From positions 1-16,350 of the forward strand of contig JAHYYK010000024.1 in the NCBI GenBank assembly GCA_019425005.1: a stretch of DNA of 16,350 nucleotides, in the 5' to 3' direction. Position numbers and translations under genes: made by a program. Below the pieces are notes generated by a model, which had not been told where the DNA came from, did no database searches, and saw only the letters and a list, made by a program, of their open reading frames with translations. This document shows positions 6,694 to 13,930 of this stretch, piece after piece. The stretch comes from Collinsella sp. Lineage in GTDB: Bacteria; Actinomycetota; Coriobacteriia; Coriobacteriales; Coriobacteriaceae. Numbering within the stretch: the stretch's first letter is position 1; the number at the start of each line of letters is the position of its first letter.

Positions 6694-9006
6694 ATGGCTG
6701 GTAATCACTTTAAGGGCAGCGATAGCGGCCGTCCTGCAGTTCCGCCGCGTCCGAACGGGGCTGGTAAGGCCGGCACGCCGGGCGGCGCTGGGCAGGGCGG
6801 TTCCGGTAAGCGCGTGTCCCCGGGCGAGACGGCGATGTTTACCGCTCTGTACGAGCAGTCTCAAAAGGCAAAAAAGACCGGCCGTGCAAGAGGGAATGTC
6901 TTTGCGGGCGGTGCAACCTCCACGTCGCAGCCGAGCGGGGCCCCTTCGATACCTGCGAACAACGCAGGTGCTGCCAACGCCGCGAATACCGCCGGCAACG
7001 TTAATGCCGGCAAGGCCGCCAACAATACTCCCTCTGCCGGTGGCGCGGGGCTTACGGGTAACCTTGGCACGATTTACACCGGCGCCTCCGAGACTGGCAC
7101 GTTCGCCCGCCTGGATGATAGCGGTGCCGAGTTTGCGGGCTCGGGTTCCAAGGAAGATTATTACGATTTTGGCTTGAACTACGGTAGCGACGCTTCGTCG
7201 AGTTCGACCTCTGACGGTCTGGTCCGTCATCGCCATCGCAAGGGCGAGCGCAAAAAGCGTCACACTGGCGCCATTATTGCCGCTGTAGTCGCGGTGCTTC
7301 TCGTTGCGCTTGGCGCAAGCGGCTTTATGCTGCTTAACTCGGCAAAGACCGTAAAGAGCGAAGCGAAGGAGGCTGTCGAGATCGTCGGTGGCCTTAAGGA
7401 CAAGGTCACGTCGGGCGATTTTTCGACGCTGCCTGACGACGCGAAGAAGATTGATGAGCTCTGCGACAGCATGAAGGCGGAGACCTCGAGCCCGCTGTGG
7501 ACGGCGGCTTCGTTTATCCCGGTGTATGGCAGCGACATCAATGCTGCCCGCACCATGATCGACGCCCTGTCCGATGTCTCTAGCGGCGCGCTGATTCCCA
7601 TGGCCGACAACCTCTCGCGGGCAACGCCCGGCAAGCTGTTCCAGGATGGCATGATTAACGTGTCCGCGCTGCAGGCGGTCGCCGATTCGCTTTCCAACAG
7701 CTCGAAGGTGTTCAAGAGCGCCAACGAAAAGATCCAGGGCATTGGCGATACTCATATTTCCCAGGTGACCGAGCTGGTCGATAAGGCCAAGGACGGCTTT
7801 GCCACCCTCAACGGCGCGGTTGACGCGGCGGAGAAGGTCGCCCCCGTCCTTCCCCAGATGCTCGGCGCCAACGGCCAGACGCGCAACTACCTTATGTACG
7901 CCATGAACAACGTCGAGATTCGTGCCTGCGGCGGCTTTGGCGGTTCGCAGGGCCTGATTTCGGTCACCGACGGCCAGATGTCGATCGGCGAGTTTGTTCC
8001 CCGCATTGGACTCAGCGAGGATGAGGCAGTCGAGAGCGTCGACGAAGAGGATGAGGCGCTGTTCGGCAACCACAGTAACCTGTACAACTCGGGCAATACC
8101 TATTCGCCTGATTGGCCCCGCAACTCGCAGCGTGTCGCAGCCCTGTGGAAATCTCAATATGGCCAGGACGTTGACGGCGTCGTGGGTATCGACCCGGTGT
8201 TCCTGCAGTATCTGCTGGGCCTGGTCGGTAACGTGTCGCTGCCCGACGGAACGGTTGTCGACGGCACCAACGCCGCAAAGGTCCTCATGCACGATGTGTA
8301 CTGGAACTATCCGGTCGAGGAGTCGGACGGCATCTTTGCATCCGTCGCCAGCGCTGCCTTCGACAAGATCCTTGGCGGTATCGGCGATGTCGATGTTACG
8401 AAGCTTGTCAGCGCCGTTGAGCGCGGTGCCGAAGAGGGCCGCCTGATCGCGTGGATGAAAAACGATGACGAGCAGAACGCTATCAAGGAGATGAACATCG
8501 ACGCCTCGCTGCCCGATCCGGATGACCCGAGTGAAGATCCCGTTGCTGGTGTCTACTTTAACAACCTGAGCTTCTCCAAGCTCGACTGGTACCTGAATGC
8601 CGATACGCAGATTGGCCAGGGCATCAAGAACGGTGACGGCACATGCTCGTATCGCATCACCGTTACCCTGACGAACATCATGACGCAGGAGGAGGCCGGC
8701 AAGCTGCCCGACTACGTCGCGGCGAGCGCGCCCGATGCCGCGCGCGACGACGAGCGTCTGAATGTCTCGTTGTTTGCCCCGACGGGCGGCAACATTACTG
8801 ATCTGACCGTCGAGGGCACCCAGTTTGGTCTTGGCGCCGCTACGTGGCATGGAATCCCCTTCTATTCGGGCACCGTTGACCTGCATGCTGGCGAGACGAC
8901 GACGATCACATATACGCTGACCACGTCAGCCGAGGCGGGGGACAAGCCGCTTACGCTGCGTCAGACTCCTACATGCCAGGCGGCTCGCGACAGCGCGTCG
9001 GCGTAG
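6694..9006 (+). CDS. DUF4012 single-pass membrane protein with long low-complexity cytoplasmic head
   Basis: The 770-residue protein has three parts. Residues 1-177 are rich in Gly, Ala, Pro, Asn and Ser and probably disordered. A basic stretch (RHRHRKGERKKRH, 178-190) precedes one membrane helix at about 192-214 (AIIAAVVAVLLVALGASGF). The remaining about 555 residues should lie outside the cell by the positive-inside rule. They match DUF4012 in style: KSEAKEAVEIVGGLKDKV, FIPVYGSDINAARTM, YLMYAMNNVEIRACGG and GVVGIDPVFLQYLLGLVG. The function of DUF4012 is not established; it occurs in Actinobacteria and often near cell-envelope genes. The ATG at 6694 has GAGGA at 6682-6686; a TTG at 6667 lies too far upstream for that site. 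glmM follows after 83 bases, with a terminator between. The family call is fairly sure. Confidence 0.85.
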   Translation: MAGNHFKGSDSGRPAVPPRPNGAGKAGTPGGAGQGGSGKRVSPGETAMFTALYEQSQKAKKTGRARGNVFAGGATSTSQPSGAPSIPANNAGAANAANTAGNVNAGKAANNTPSAGGAGLTGNLGTIYTGASETGTFARLDDSGAEFAGSGSKEDYYDFGLNYGSDASSSSTSDGLVRHRHRKGERKKRHTGAIIAAVVAVLLVALGASGFMLLNSAKTVKSEAKEAVEIVGGLKDKVTSGDFSTLPDDAKKIDELCDSMKAETSSPLWTAASFIPVYGSDINAARTMIDALSDVSSGALIPMADNLSRATPGKLFQDGMINVSALQAVADSLSNSSKVFKSANEKIQGIGDTHISQVTELVDKAKDGFATLNGAVDAAEKVAPVLPQMLGANGQTRNYLMYAMNNVEIRACGGFGGSQGLISVTDGQMSIGEFVPRIGLSEDEAVESVDEEDEALFGNHSNLYNSGNTYSPDWPRNSQRVAALWKSQYGQDVDGVVGIDPVFLQYLLGLVGNVSLPDGTVVDGTNAAKVLMHDVYWNYPVEESDGIFASVASAAFDKILGGIGDVDVTKLVSAVERGAEEGRLIAWMKNDDEQNAIKEMNIDASLPDPDDPSEDPVAGVYFNNLSFSKLDWYLNADTQIGQGIKNGDGTCSYRITVTLTNIMTQEEAGKLPDYVAASAPDAARDDERLNVSLFAPTGGNITDLTVEGTQFGLGAATWHGIPFYSGTVDLHAGETTTITYTLTTSAEAGDKPLTLRQTPTCQAARDSASA

Positions 9007-9043
9007 GGTTTTTCTGGTAGCGCAGATAATCGAGTACCATTTT

Positions 9044-9077
9044 GGGGCGGACAGGCAATCTGTTCGCCCCTATTTTG
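9044..9077 (+). terminator. Terminator-like hairpin between the DUF4012 gene and glmM
   Basis: GGGGCGGACAG at 9044-9054 pairs over 11 bp, with one G.U, with CTGTTCGCCCC at 9060-9070. A TATTTT tract follows. It ends only a few bases before the glmM ribosome binding site (9079-9084). It may end the DUF4012 transcript or act as a leader attenuator. Confidence 0.8.
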
Positions 9078-9089
9078 TAAGGAGAGCGC

Positions 9090-10421
9090 ATGAAGTACTT
9101 TGGCACCGACGGCTTTCGCGGTGAGGCTAACGTTGGGCTGACGGTAGAGCACGCTTATAAGATTGGCCGTTTTGTGGGCTGGTATTACGGCGCCAACCGC
9201 GAGCGCAAGGCGCGCGTCATCGTGGGTAAGGACACGCGTCGCTCGAGTTATATGTTCGAGGCGGCGCTGGTGAGTGGCCTGGTCGCGAGCGGTGCGGACG
9301 CCTATATGCTGCACGTGATCCCCACACCGGGTGTAGCGCATCAGACCGTGGAAGGCTGCTTCGATTGCGGCATCATGATCAGCGCGAGCCACAACCCGTT
9401 TTGCGATAACGGCATTAAGCTCGTCAATAGCGACGGTTTTAAGATGGACGAGGACGTACTGGAGCTCATCGAGGACTACGTCGATGGCAAGAGCGAGGTG
9501 CCGCTGGCCACGGGCAACCACATCGGCGCCACGGTGGACTACATGCAGGGCCGCAACCGCTACATTGCCTCGCTCATCGCCAGCGCGAACTTTTCGCTGC
9601 AGGGCGTCAAGATCGGCATCGACTGCGCCAACGGCTCGGCGTCCTCGGTGGCCAAGCCGGTGTTCGACGCGCTGGGCGCCGACGTGCGCGTGATCAATGC
9701 CGCGCCTGATGGTTTTAACATCAACGTCGACTGCGGCTCCACGCATATGGAGCGTCTGCAGCGCCACGTGGTGGAGCAGGGCTTGGACGTGGGCTTTGCC
9801 TATGACGGCGATGCCGACCGCTGCCTGGCCGTGGACGAGCGCGGCCGCGTGGTCGATGGCGACCAGATCCTGTACGTGTGCGGCGTGTACCTGAACAAGC
9901 ACGGTCGCCTTTCGGGCGGTACCGTGGTTCCGACGATTGCCAGCAACTTTGGCCTGATCAAGTCGTTGGAGCTTGCCGGCCTAAGTGCCGTGACCAGCGG
10001 TGTGGGCGACCGCCACGTGTATGCCAAGATGCGCGAGGGCGGTTACAGCCTGGGCGGCGAGCAGACGGGCCATACGATCTTTGGCGATATCGAGCGCACG
10101 GGCGACGGCATTATGACCTCGCTGCGCGTGATGGAAGTGATCCGCGCCGAGCGCGAGACGCTCTCGCAGCTCACGGCTCCGTGCAAGCTGCTACCGCAGG
10201 CGCAGGTGGCCGTGCGCGTGGCGGACAAGGACGCCGCGCTCGAGAACATGGGCGTGCAGAACGCCATCGCCGAGGCCGAGGCTGCGCTGGCAGGTGAGGG
10301 CCGCGTGCTCGTACGCAAGAGCGGAACCGAGTCGGTTATCCGCGTGCTGGCCGAGGCGCCCGACCAAGCATCCGCCGATGCCGCCATGAAGCGCATCGCC
10401 AACGCACTCGAGGCTCTGTAG
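9090..10421 (+). CDS. glmM: Phosphoglucosamine mutase GlmM
   Basis: GlmM interconverts glucosamine-6-phosphate and glucosamine-1-phosphate in the cytoplasm, on the route to UDP-GlcNAc for peptidoglycan. All four signature sites are visible in the 443-residue product. The start KYFGTDGFRG is typical. The phosphoserine loop ISASHNP places the catalytic serine at S100. The magnesium loop DGDADR has D239, D241 and D243. The sugar-binding GGEQTGH lies at 322-328 and the phosphate-binding RKSGTES at 409-415. Length and motif spacing match the bacterial enzyme, and KYFGTDGFRG with DGDADR separates it from most plain phosphomannomutases. The ATG at 9090 has AAGGAG five bases upstream. A terminator-like hairpin immediately precedes it, so expression may involve readthrough or a short structured leader. 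A 13-bp inverted repeat overlaps its stop codon. Confidence 0.95.
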   Translation: MKYFGTDGFRGEANVGLTVEHAYKIGRFVGWYYGANRERKARVIVGKDTRRSSYMFEAALVSGLVASGADAYMLHVIPTPGVAHQTVEGCFDCGIMISASHNPFCDNGIKLVNSDGFKMDEDVLELIEDYVDGKSEVPLATGNHIGATVDYMQGRNRYIASLIASANFSLQGVKIGIDCANGSASSVAKPVFDALGADVRVINAAPDGFNINVDCGSTHMERLQRHVVEQGLDVGFAYDGDADRCLAVDERGRVVDGDQILYVCGVYLNKHGRLSGGTVVPTIASNFGLIKSLELAGLSAVTSGVGDRHVYAKMREGGYSLGGEQTGHTIFGDIERTGDGIMTSLRVMEVIRAERETLSQLTAPCKLLPQAQVAVRVADKDAALENMGVQNAIAEAEAALAGEGRVLVRKSGTESVIRVLAEAPDQASADAAMKRIANALEAL

Positions 10422-10449
10422 TTACGCGGTTTTACCAAACCGCGTAACT
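10420..10449. repeat. Perfect 13-bp inverted repeat overlapping the glmM stop codon
   Basis: AGTTACGCGGTTT at 10420-10432 and AAACCGCGTAACT at 10437-10449 pair without mismatch around the loop TACC. No T run follows on either strand. The left arm begins within the TAG stop. It would form a very stable 3' hairpin in the glmM mRNA and may protect the message or assist termination. Confidence 0.7.
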
Positions 10450-10496
10450 GCTCGACGCTGCAAACGCCCCTAAGCGGCAATCTGACGTTCAATTTC

Positions 10497-10532
10497 AAGG
10501 GCGCGACCAGAAGGTCAGCGCCCTTTCATTTC
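10497..10532 (+). terminator. Rho-independent terminator downstream of glmM
   Basis: AAGGGCGC plus GACC (10497-10508) pairs with GGTC plus GCGCCCTT (10513-10525) around AGAA, with one bulged A at 10517. The sequence TCATTTC follows. It lies about 75 bases past the glmM stop. The tail on the minus strand is poorer, so it mainly serves glmM. Confidence 0.7.
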
Positions 10533-10626
10533 ACGTCACCTTGCTCGCTTAGGGTCGTTTTCGCTGACGTTGCCAAGACATTGGCGTCAACATAGTTGGC
10601 GTTGGCGATGGCGTGCTGGTCAATCC

Positions 10627-12168
10627 TTACAGCTCGTACAGCGTGGTGAACTTGTCCTGCAGGTAGCTGCAGTAGTAGCGGGCGTCAAAATCCATGCCGC
10701 AGGCACCCTTGATGAGTTCCGGCGCGTCCTTGGCGCGGCCCCACTGCCAAATGTGCTCGCCCAGCCACGCGCGGACGGGTGCCAAGTCGCCGCTCGCGCA
10801 GGCACCGGTAAGGTCGACGCCGTCGCGGCACATGGCCGGCACAAACATGGCATCGTAGGCGCTACCCAGCGCATACGTGGGGAAGTAGCCAAACGAACCG
10901 CCGCTCCAATGCGTATCCTGCAGGCAGCCGTGCGTGTCGTCGGGAACGGGAATGCCCAGGTACTCGTCCATAAAGCGGTTCCAAAGCGCGGGGATGTCCT
11001 TGGCCGCAGCCTCGCCGGCAAACAGCATGCGCTCGATCTGGTAGCGCACCATAATATGCAGCGGATAGGTGAGCTCGTCGGCCTCGGTGCGGATCAACGA
11101 CGGCTGCGCGATGTTCACGGCGCGGTAGAGCGTGTCTTCGTCGACGTCGCCGTAGACCTCGGGCGCGTGACGACGCAGCACCTCGAGCAGCGGGCCCATA
11201 AAGGCGCGGCTGCGACCCACGGTGTTCTCGAAAAAGCGGCTCTGGCTCTCGTGGATGCCCATGGAGGTGCCGCCCTCCAAGCACGTGCGCGCATAGGCGG
11301 GATTGACGCCCAGCTCGTACATGGTGTGCCCCGCCTCGTGGATGATGCTGTAGACGTTGGAGATGCAGTCGTCCTCGTAGATGTGCGTCGCGATGCGCGC
11401 ATCACCCACGGCAAAGCCCTCGCTAAACGGATGCTCGGTAAAGGCAAGCGTGGTGTCGTCCAGGTCCAGGCCGACAAGCTTCATAAGGTCGAAGCTCATG
11501 GCGCGCTGGGCAGCCTCGGGCACGTGGGCGTGCAAAAAGTCGGCAGCCGGCTGCTGGCCGCGCTCGCCGATGGCGTGCACGAGCGGCACGACCGTGGCCT
11601 TGACCTCATCGCAAAACGCGTCGAAGCTCTTGGCGGAAAGGCCGCGCTCGTACTGGTCGAGCCAAACGTCGTATGGATCGCGCTTGGGGTCCATGAGCTC
11701 GGCCTGATGCTTAAGTTGGGCGACGATTCTATCCACATAGGTCTCAAAGCTCGCCCAGTCGTTGGCAGCCTTGGCCTTGTGCCACACGGCGTCCGCCTCG
11801 CAGGTGAGCCTGGTCCAGGCCTCGGCTTCTTCGGTGGGGATGGCACTGGCCTCACGTTGATCGCGGCCGAGCACACGGATCTCGTCGAGCAGCTGAGGGT
11901 CGTCGATTTTGCCGCCGGCGACGGTCTCGCGCGCTAACGAGCGTACGAGCTCAACGGACTTCTCGCTGGTCAGCAGCTTGTGATGCTCGCCGGCAAGCGT
12001 GCCCATGGCGTCGGCACGCGCTGCTGCGCCGTTGGCAGGAGCAATCGTCGCTCCATCGAACTCGGCAATCTTGAGCAGGTACTCGCGAGTCCACAGCTTG
12101 CCTTCGAGCTTGCGGAGCTTCTTGATGCTCTTGCCCGCCTTGGCTTTCTTATCGAGTTTCTTTCCCAT
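10627..12168 (-). CDS. M32-family metallocarboxypeptidase (carboxypeptidase Taq type)
   Basis: M32 enzymes are cytoplasmic zinc carboxypeptidases that remove C-terminal residues from peptides. The 513-residue product has the expected length and all key motifs. TEHPFSEGF lies at about 244-252. HEAGH at 277-281 supplies zinc ligands H277 and H281 with E278 as the catalytic base. MGIHESQSRFFEN supplies E307 as the third ligand, 26 residues after H281, the spacing known for this family. The start is the ATG at 12166-12168 (MGKKLDKKAK), with AAGGA six bases upstream; a further in-frame start at 12213 adds 15 residues but has no ribosome binding site. The first 25 residues are strongly basic (Lys-rich), which is somewhat unusual. 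The gene runs divergently from the pheST leader and is probably a single-gene unit. Family assignment is secure; physiological substrates are unknown. Confidence 0.93.
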   Translation of the reverse strand: MGKKLDKKAKAGKSIKKLRKLEGKLWTREYLLKIAEFDGATIAPANGAAARADAMGTLAGEHHKLLTSEKSVELVRSLARETVAGGKIDDPQLLDEIRVLGRDQREASAIPTEEAEAWTRLTCEADAVWHKAKAANDWASFETYVDRIVAQLKHQAELMDPKRDPYDVWLDQYERGLSAKSFDAFCDEVKATVVPLVHAIGERGQQPAADFLHAHVPEAAQRAMSFDLMKLVGLDLDDTTLAFTEHPFSEGFAVGDARIATHIYEDDCISNVYSIIHEAGHTMYELGVNPAYARTCLEGGTSMGIHESQSRFFENTVGRSRAFMGPLLEVLRRHAPEVYGDVDEDTLYRAVNIAQPSLIRTEADELTYPLHIMVRYQIERMLFAGEAAAKDIPALWNRFMDEYLGIPVPDDTHGCLQDTHWSGGSFGYFPTYALGSAYDAMFVPAMCRDGVDLTGACASGDLAPVRAWLGEHIWQWGRAKDAPELIKGACGMDFDARYYCSYLQDKFTTLYEL

Positions 12169-12286
12169 ACCATATCCTTGATCTCGCGAGCCGAGCGCCA
12201 CGGATGGGCGCACGGCCAGTTTGCACAGCTACCTGCCTTGTACCCAGCACGAACAAAACGGAACGCGGCGATATGCCCACACAATG

Positions 12287-12295
12287 TGGTATCCT
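12287..12295 (+). promoter_or_regulatory. Probable extended -10 promoter of the pheST T-box leader
   Basis: TGG followed by TATCCT at 12290-12295 has the TGn extension of an extended -10 element. It would start transcription near 12302, just ahead of the T-box leader. No clear -35 box is seen. An inverted repeat, CCACA-CAA-TGTGG (12277-12289), overlaps it. Confidence 0.45.
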
Positions 12296-12301
12296 GTAGC
12301 C

Positions 12302-12587
12302 CAATGCGTTGACGGAGAGGGTTTTGCCCGCCGCGTCGCCGGCAAGAGAGGGAAGGTCATGGGCTGTAAGCCTTCCTGCGGTGGCAAGGGCCAAGCGTTC
12401 ACTCCCGAGCAGCGACCTCAACGGGCACGCGGCCGGCGGCGGCGATGTCCCCAGTAGGGAAGCCGTGAGCCTCGCGACAAGGGGCAAAGAGTGGGCGCGG
12501 CGGGCCAGACATCCGCCGGGTCAAACAAGGTGGTACCGCGGAATTCAACCGTCCTTGGGCAATGCACATGCCCGAGGACGGTTTTTT
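12302..12587 (+). promoter_or_regulatory. T-box riboswitch (tRNA-Phe sensing) controlling pheST
   Basis: The leader ends in a consensus T-box, AAGGTGGTACCGCGG (12527-12541), followed by a strong terminator. The bulge TGGT can pair with the ACCA end of uncharged tRNA-Phe. AAGG (12527-12530) can pair with CCTT (12553-12556) and GCGG with CCGT to form the antiterminator, which excludes the terminator stem. A likely specifier codon UUC (12398-12400) is followed by a purine and sits just above a GGAG/CTCC base helix (12314-12317 with 12402-12405), as expected in stem I. A stem III-like CGGCGG/CCGCCG hairpin precedes the T-box. Low charging of tRNA-Phe should allow readthrough into pheS. The T-box and terminator are clear; the exact stem I boundaries and specifier are inferred by eye. 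Confidence 0.92.
12547..12587 (+). terminator. Regulated terminator of the pheST T-box
   Basis: AACCGTCCT plus GGGCA (12547-12561) pairs with TGCCC plus AGGACGGTT (12569-12583), with a T.G in between and a 7-nt loop, and merges into a T6 run. The left arm contains the bases that pair with the T-box in the alternative antiterminator. Confidence 0.93.
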
Positions 12588-12673
12588 GTTACCGAACCGG
12601 GCCGCGTTTTCGCAACGTCAGACGGTGGCAGCCGCCTCGGCAAGCGGGGAGCGCGAGAGACGAAAGGGAAGAC

Positions 12674-13750
12674 ATGAGTCTGATTGATGATCTGGTCAAA
12701 CTCGAGGAAGAGGCCAAGGAGCTCGTCGCAGGCGCCGACGACGCCGCAAAGCTCGAGGCCGCGCGCGTTGAGCTGCTCGGCCGCAAGGGCCGCATCACCG
12801 GCCTGATGCGCATGATGGGCAAGCTCGCCCCCGAGGATCGTCCCGTGATGGGCAAGCGCGCCAACGAGATGCGCCAGCTGATCGAGGGCATGCTCGACGA
12901 GCGCACCACCGAGATGAAGGCCGCCGCCCTCAAGCACGCACTCGAGCACGAGGCCGTCGACATCACGCTACCGGGTATCCGTCCGCAGATCGGCCACCAG
13001 CACCTGATCAAGCAGATCATCGAGGAGGCCGAGGACATCTTCTGCGGCATCGGCTACACCGTCGAGTCCGGCCCCATGGTCGACACCTCCTACTACAACT
13101 TCACCGCGCTCAACGCCCCCATGGATCACCCGAGCCGCTCGGCCCGCGATACCTTCTACGTGGTCGACAACAACCCCGGCAGCGTCGCGCACCCCGAGGC
13201 GCACGCCCATGGCGAGTCCGACGTACTGCTGCGCACCCAGACCTCGGGCGTGCAGATCCACACCATGGAGTCGCAAAAGCCGCCCATTTACATGATCTGC
13301 CCGGGCACCGTCTATCGTCCCGACACGGCCGATGCCTGCCACCTGCCGCAGTTCAACCAGATCGAGGGCCTGGTCGTCGACGAGGGCATCACCTTTGGCG
13401 ACCTTAAGGGCACGCTCGACTACTTTGTTAAGTGCATGTTTGGCGAGGATCGTAAGACGCGTTACCGCCCGCACTTCTTCCCCTTCACCGAGCCCAGCTG
13501 CGAGGTGGACGTGAGCTGCCACGTCTGCGGCGGCAAGGGCTGCAACTTCTGCAAGCACAGCGGCTGGATTGAGATCCTGGGCTGCGGCATGGTCGACCCC
13601 AACGTCCTGATCAACTGTGGCATCGACCCCGAGAAGTACACCGGCTTCGCCTTTGGTATTGGCGCCGAGCGCGTCGCGGCCCTGCGCTACGACCTGCCGG
13701 ACCTGCGTACGCTCATGACAGGCGATATGCGCTTCTTGAACCAATTTTAA
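12674..13750 (+). CDS. pheS: Phenylalanine--tRNA ligase alpha subunit
   Basis: PheS is the catalytic subunit of the alpha2-beta2 phenylalanyl-tRNA synthetase, a class II enzyme that charges tRNA-Phe. The 358-residue product starts with the helical coiled-coil arm (residues 1-90, with GRKGRITGLMRMMGKL). The catalytic domain follows: IEEAEDIFCGIGYTVESGP, MDHPSRSARDTFYV (class II motif region), LLRTQTSGVQIHTM, QFNQIEGLVVDEG, and RPHFFPFTEPSCEVDV. The last motif is GFAFGIGAERVAALRYDLPD (motif 3). A CxxC-GxGC-xxC insertion (CHVCGGKGCNFC) typical of many bacterial PheS proteins is present. The ATG at 12674 has AAAGGGA at 12664-12670; the in-frame extension upstream to 12491 lies inside the T-box leader and is rejected. 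Expression is set by the upstream T-box. Confidence 0.97.
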   Translation: MSLIDDLVKLEEEAKELVAGADDAAKLEAARVELLGRKGRITGLMRMMGKLAPEDRPVMGKRANEMRQLIEGMLDERTTEMKAAALKHALEHEAVDITLPGIRPQIGHQHLIKQIIEEAEDIFCGIGYTVESGPMVDTSYYNFTALNAPMDHPSRSARDTFYVVDNNPGSVAHPEAHAHGESDVLLRTQTSGVQIHTMESQKPPIYMICPGTVYRPDTADACHLPQFNQIEGLVVDEGITFGDLKGTLDYFVKCMFGEDRKTRYRPHFFPFTEPSCEVDVSCHVCGGKGCNFCKHSGWIEILGCGMVDPNVLINCGIDPEKYTGFAFGIGAERVAALRYDLPDLRTLMTGDMRFLNQF

Positions 13751-13772
13751 GTTGACCTGTCCCGGCGGCTTC

Positions 13773-13859
13773 CCGAGCCACCGCACCTTGCCTTTCAATC
13801 GTCGGTTGCGTACCTGAGTACGCGGCCCTCCTCTTTCAAGGCAATCTGCGGCACCTCGG
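13773..13859 (+). other. Nested hairpin element between pheS and pheT
   Basis: Four complementary pairs nest within 87 bases: CCGAG (13773-13777) with CTCGG (13855-13859); CCGCA (13781-13785) with TGCGG (13847-13851); TTGCCTT (13788-13794) with AAGGCAA (13838-13844); and GCGTAC (13808-13813) with GTACGC (13818-13823) around CTGA. The long hairpin has no T run, so it does not look like a simple terminator. A smaller hairpin, CGTCTG/CAGACG (13887-13905), lies just before the pheT ribosome binding site. The role is unknown; it may be a processing or stability element, or an interspersed repeat. Confidence 0.6.
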
Positions 13860-13930
13860 AAACCCGTTTCCGTAGCTGGAGTTTTCCGTCTGTTTATTGC
13901 AGACGTTACAGATGAAAGGAGACCAGTTAG

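Noticed and set aside
6664..8886. A 740-codon open frame on the minus strand opposite the DUF4012 gene
   Set aside because: It mirrors the coding strand of a protein with clear topology and has no recognisable motif; a codon-bias artefact is the simplest explanation.
10565..10589. Small hairpin TGAC-GCCAA/TTGGC-GTCA downstream of the M32 peptidase gene
   Set aside because: The stem is interrupted by a bulge and lacks a T run on either strand, so it is too weak to call a terminator.
12221..12457. Short Cys-rich plus-strand frame in the pheST leader
   Set aside because: It lies within the T-box RNA, where base conservation explains the sequence, and it has no ribosome binding site.
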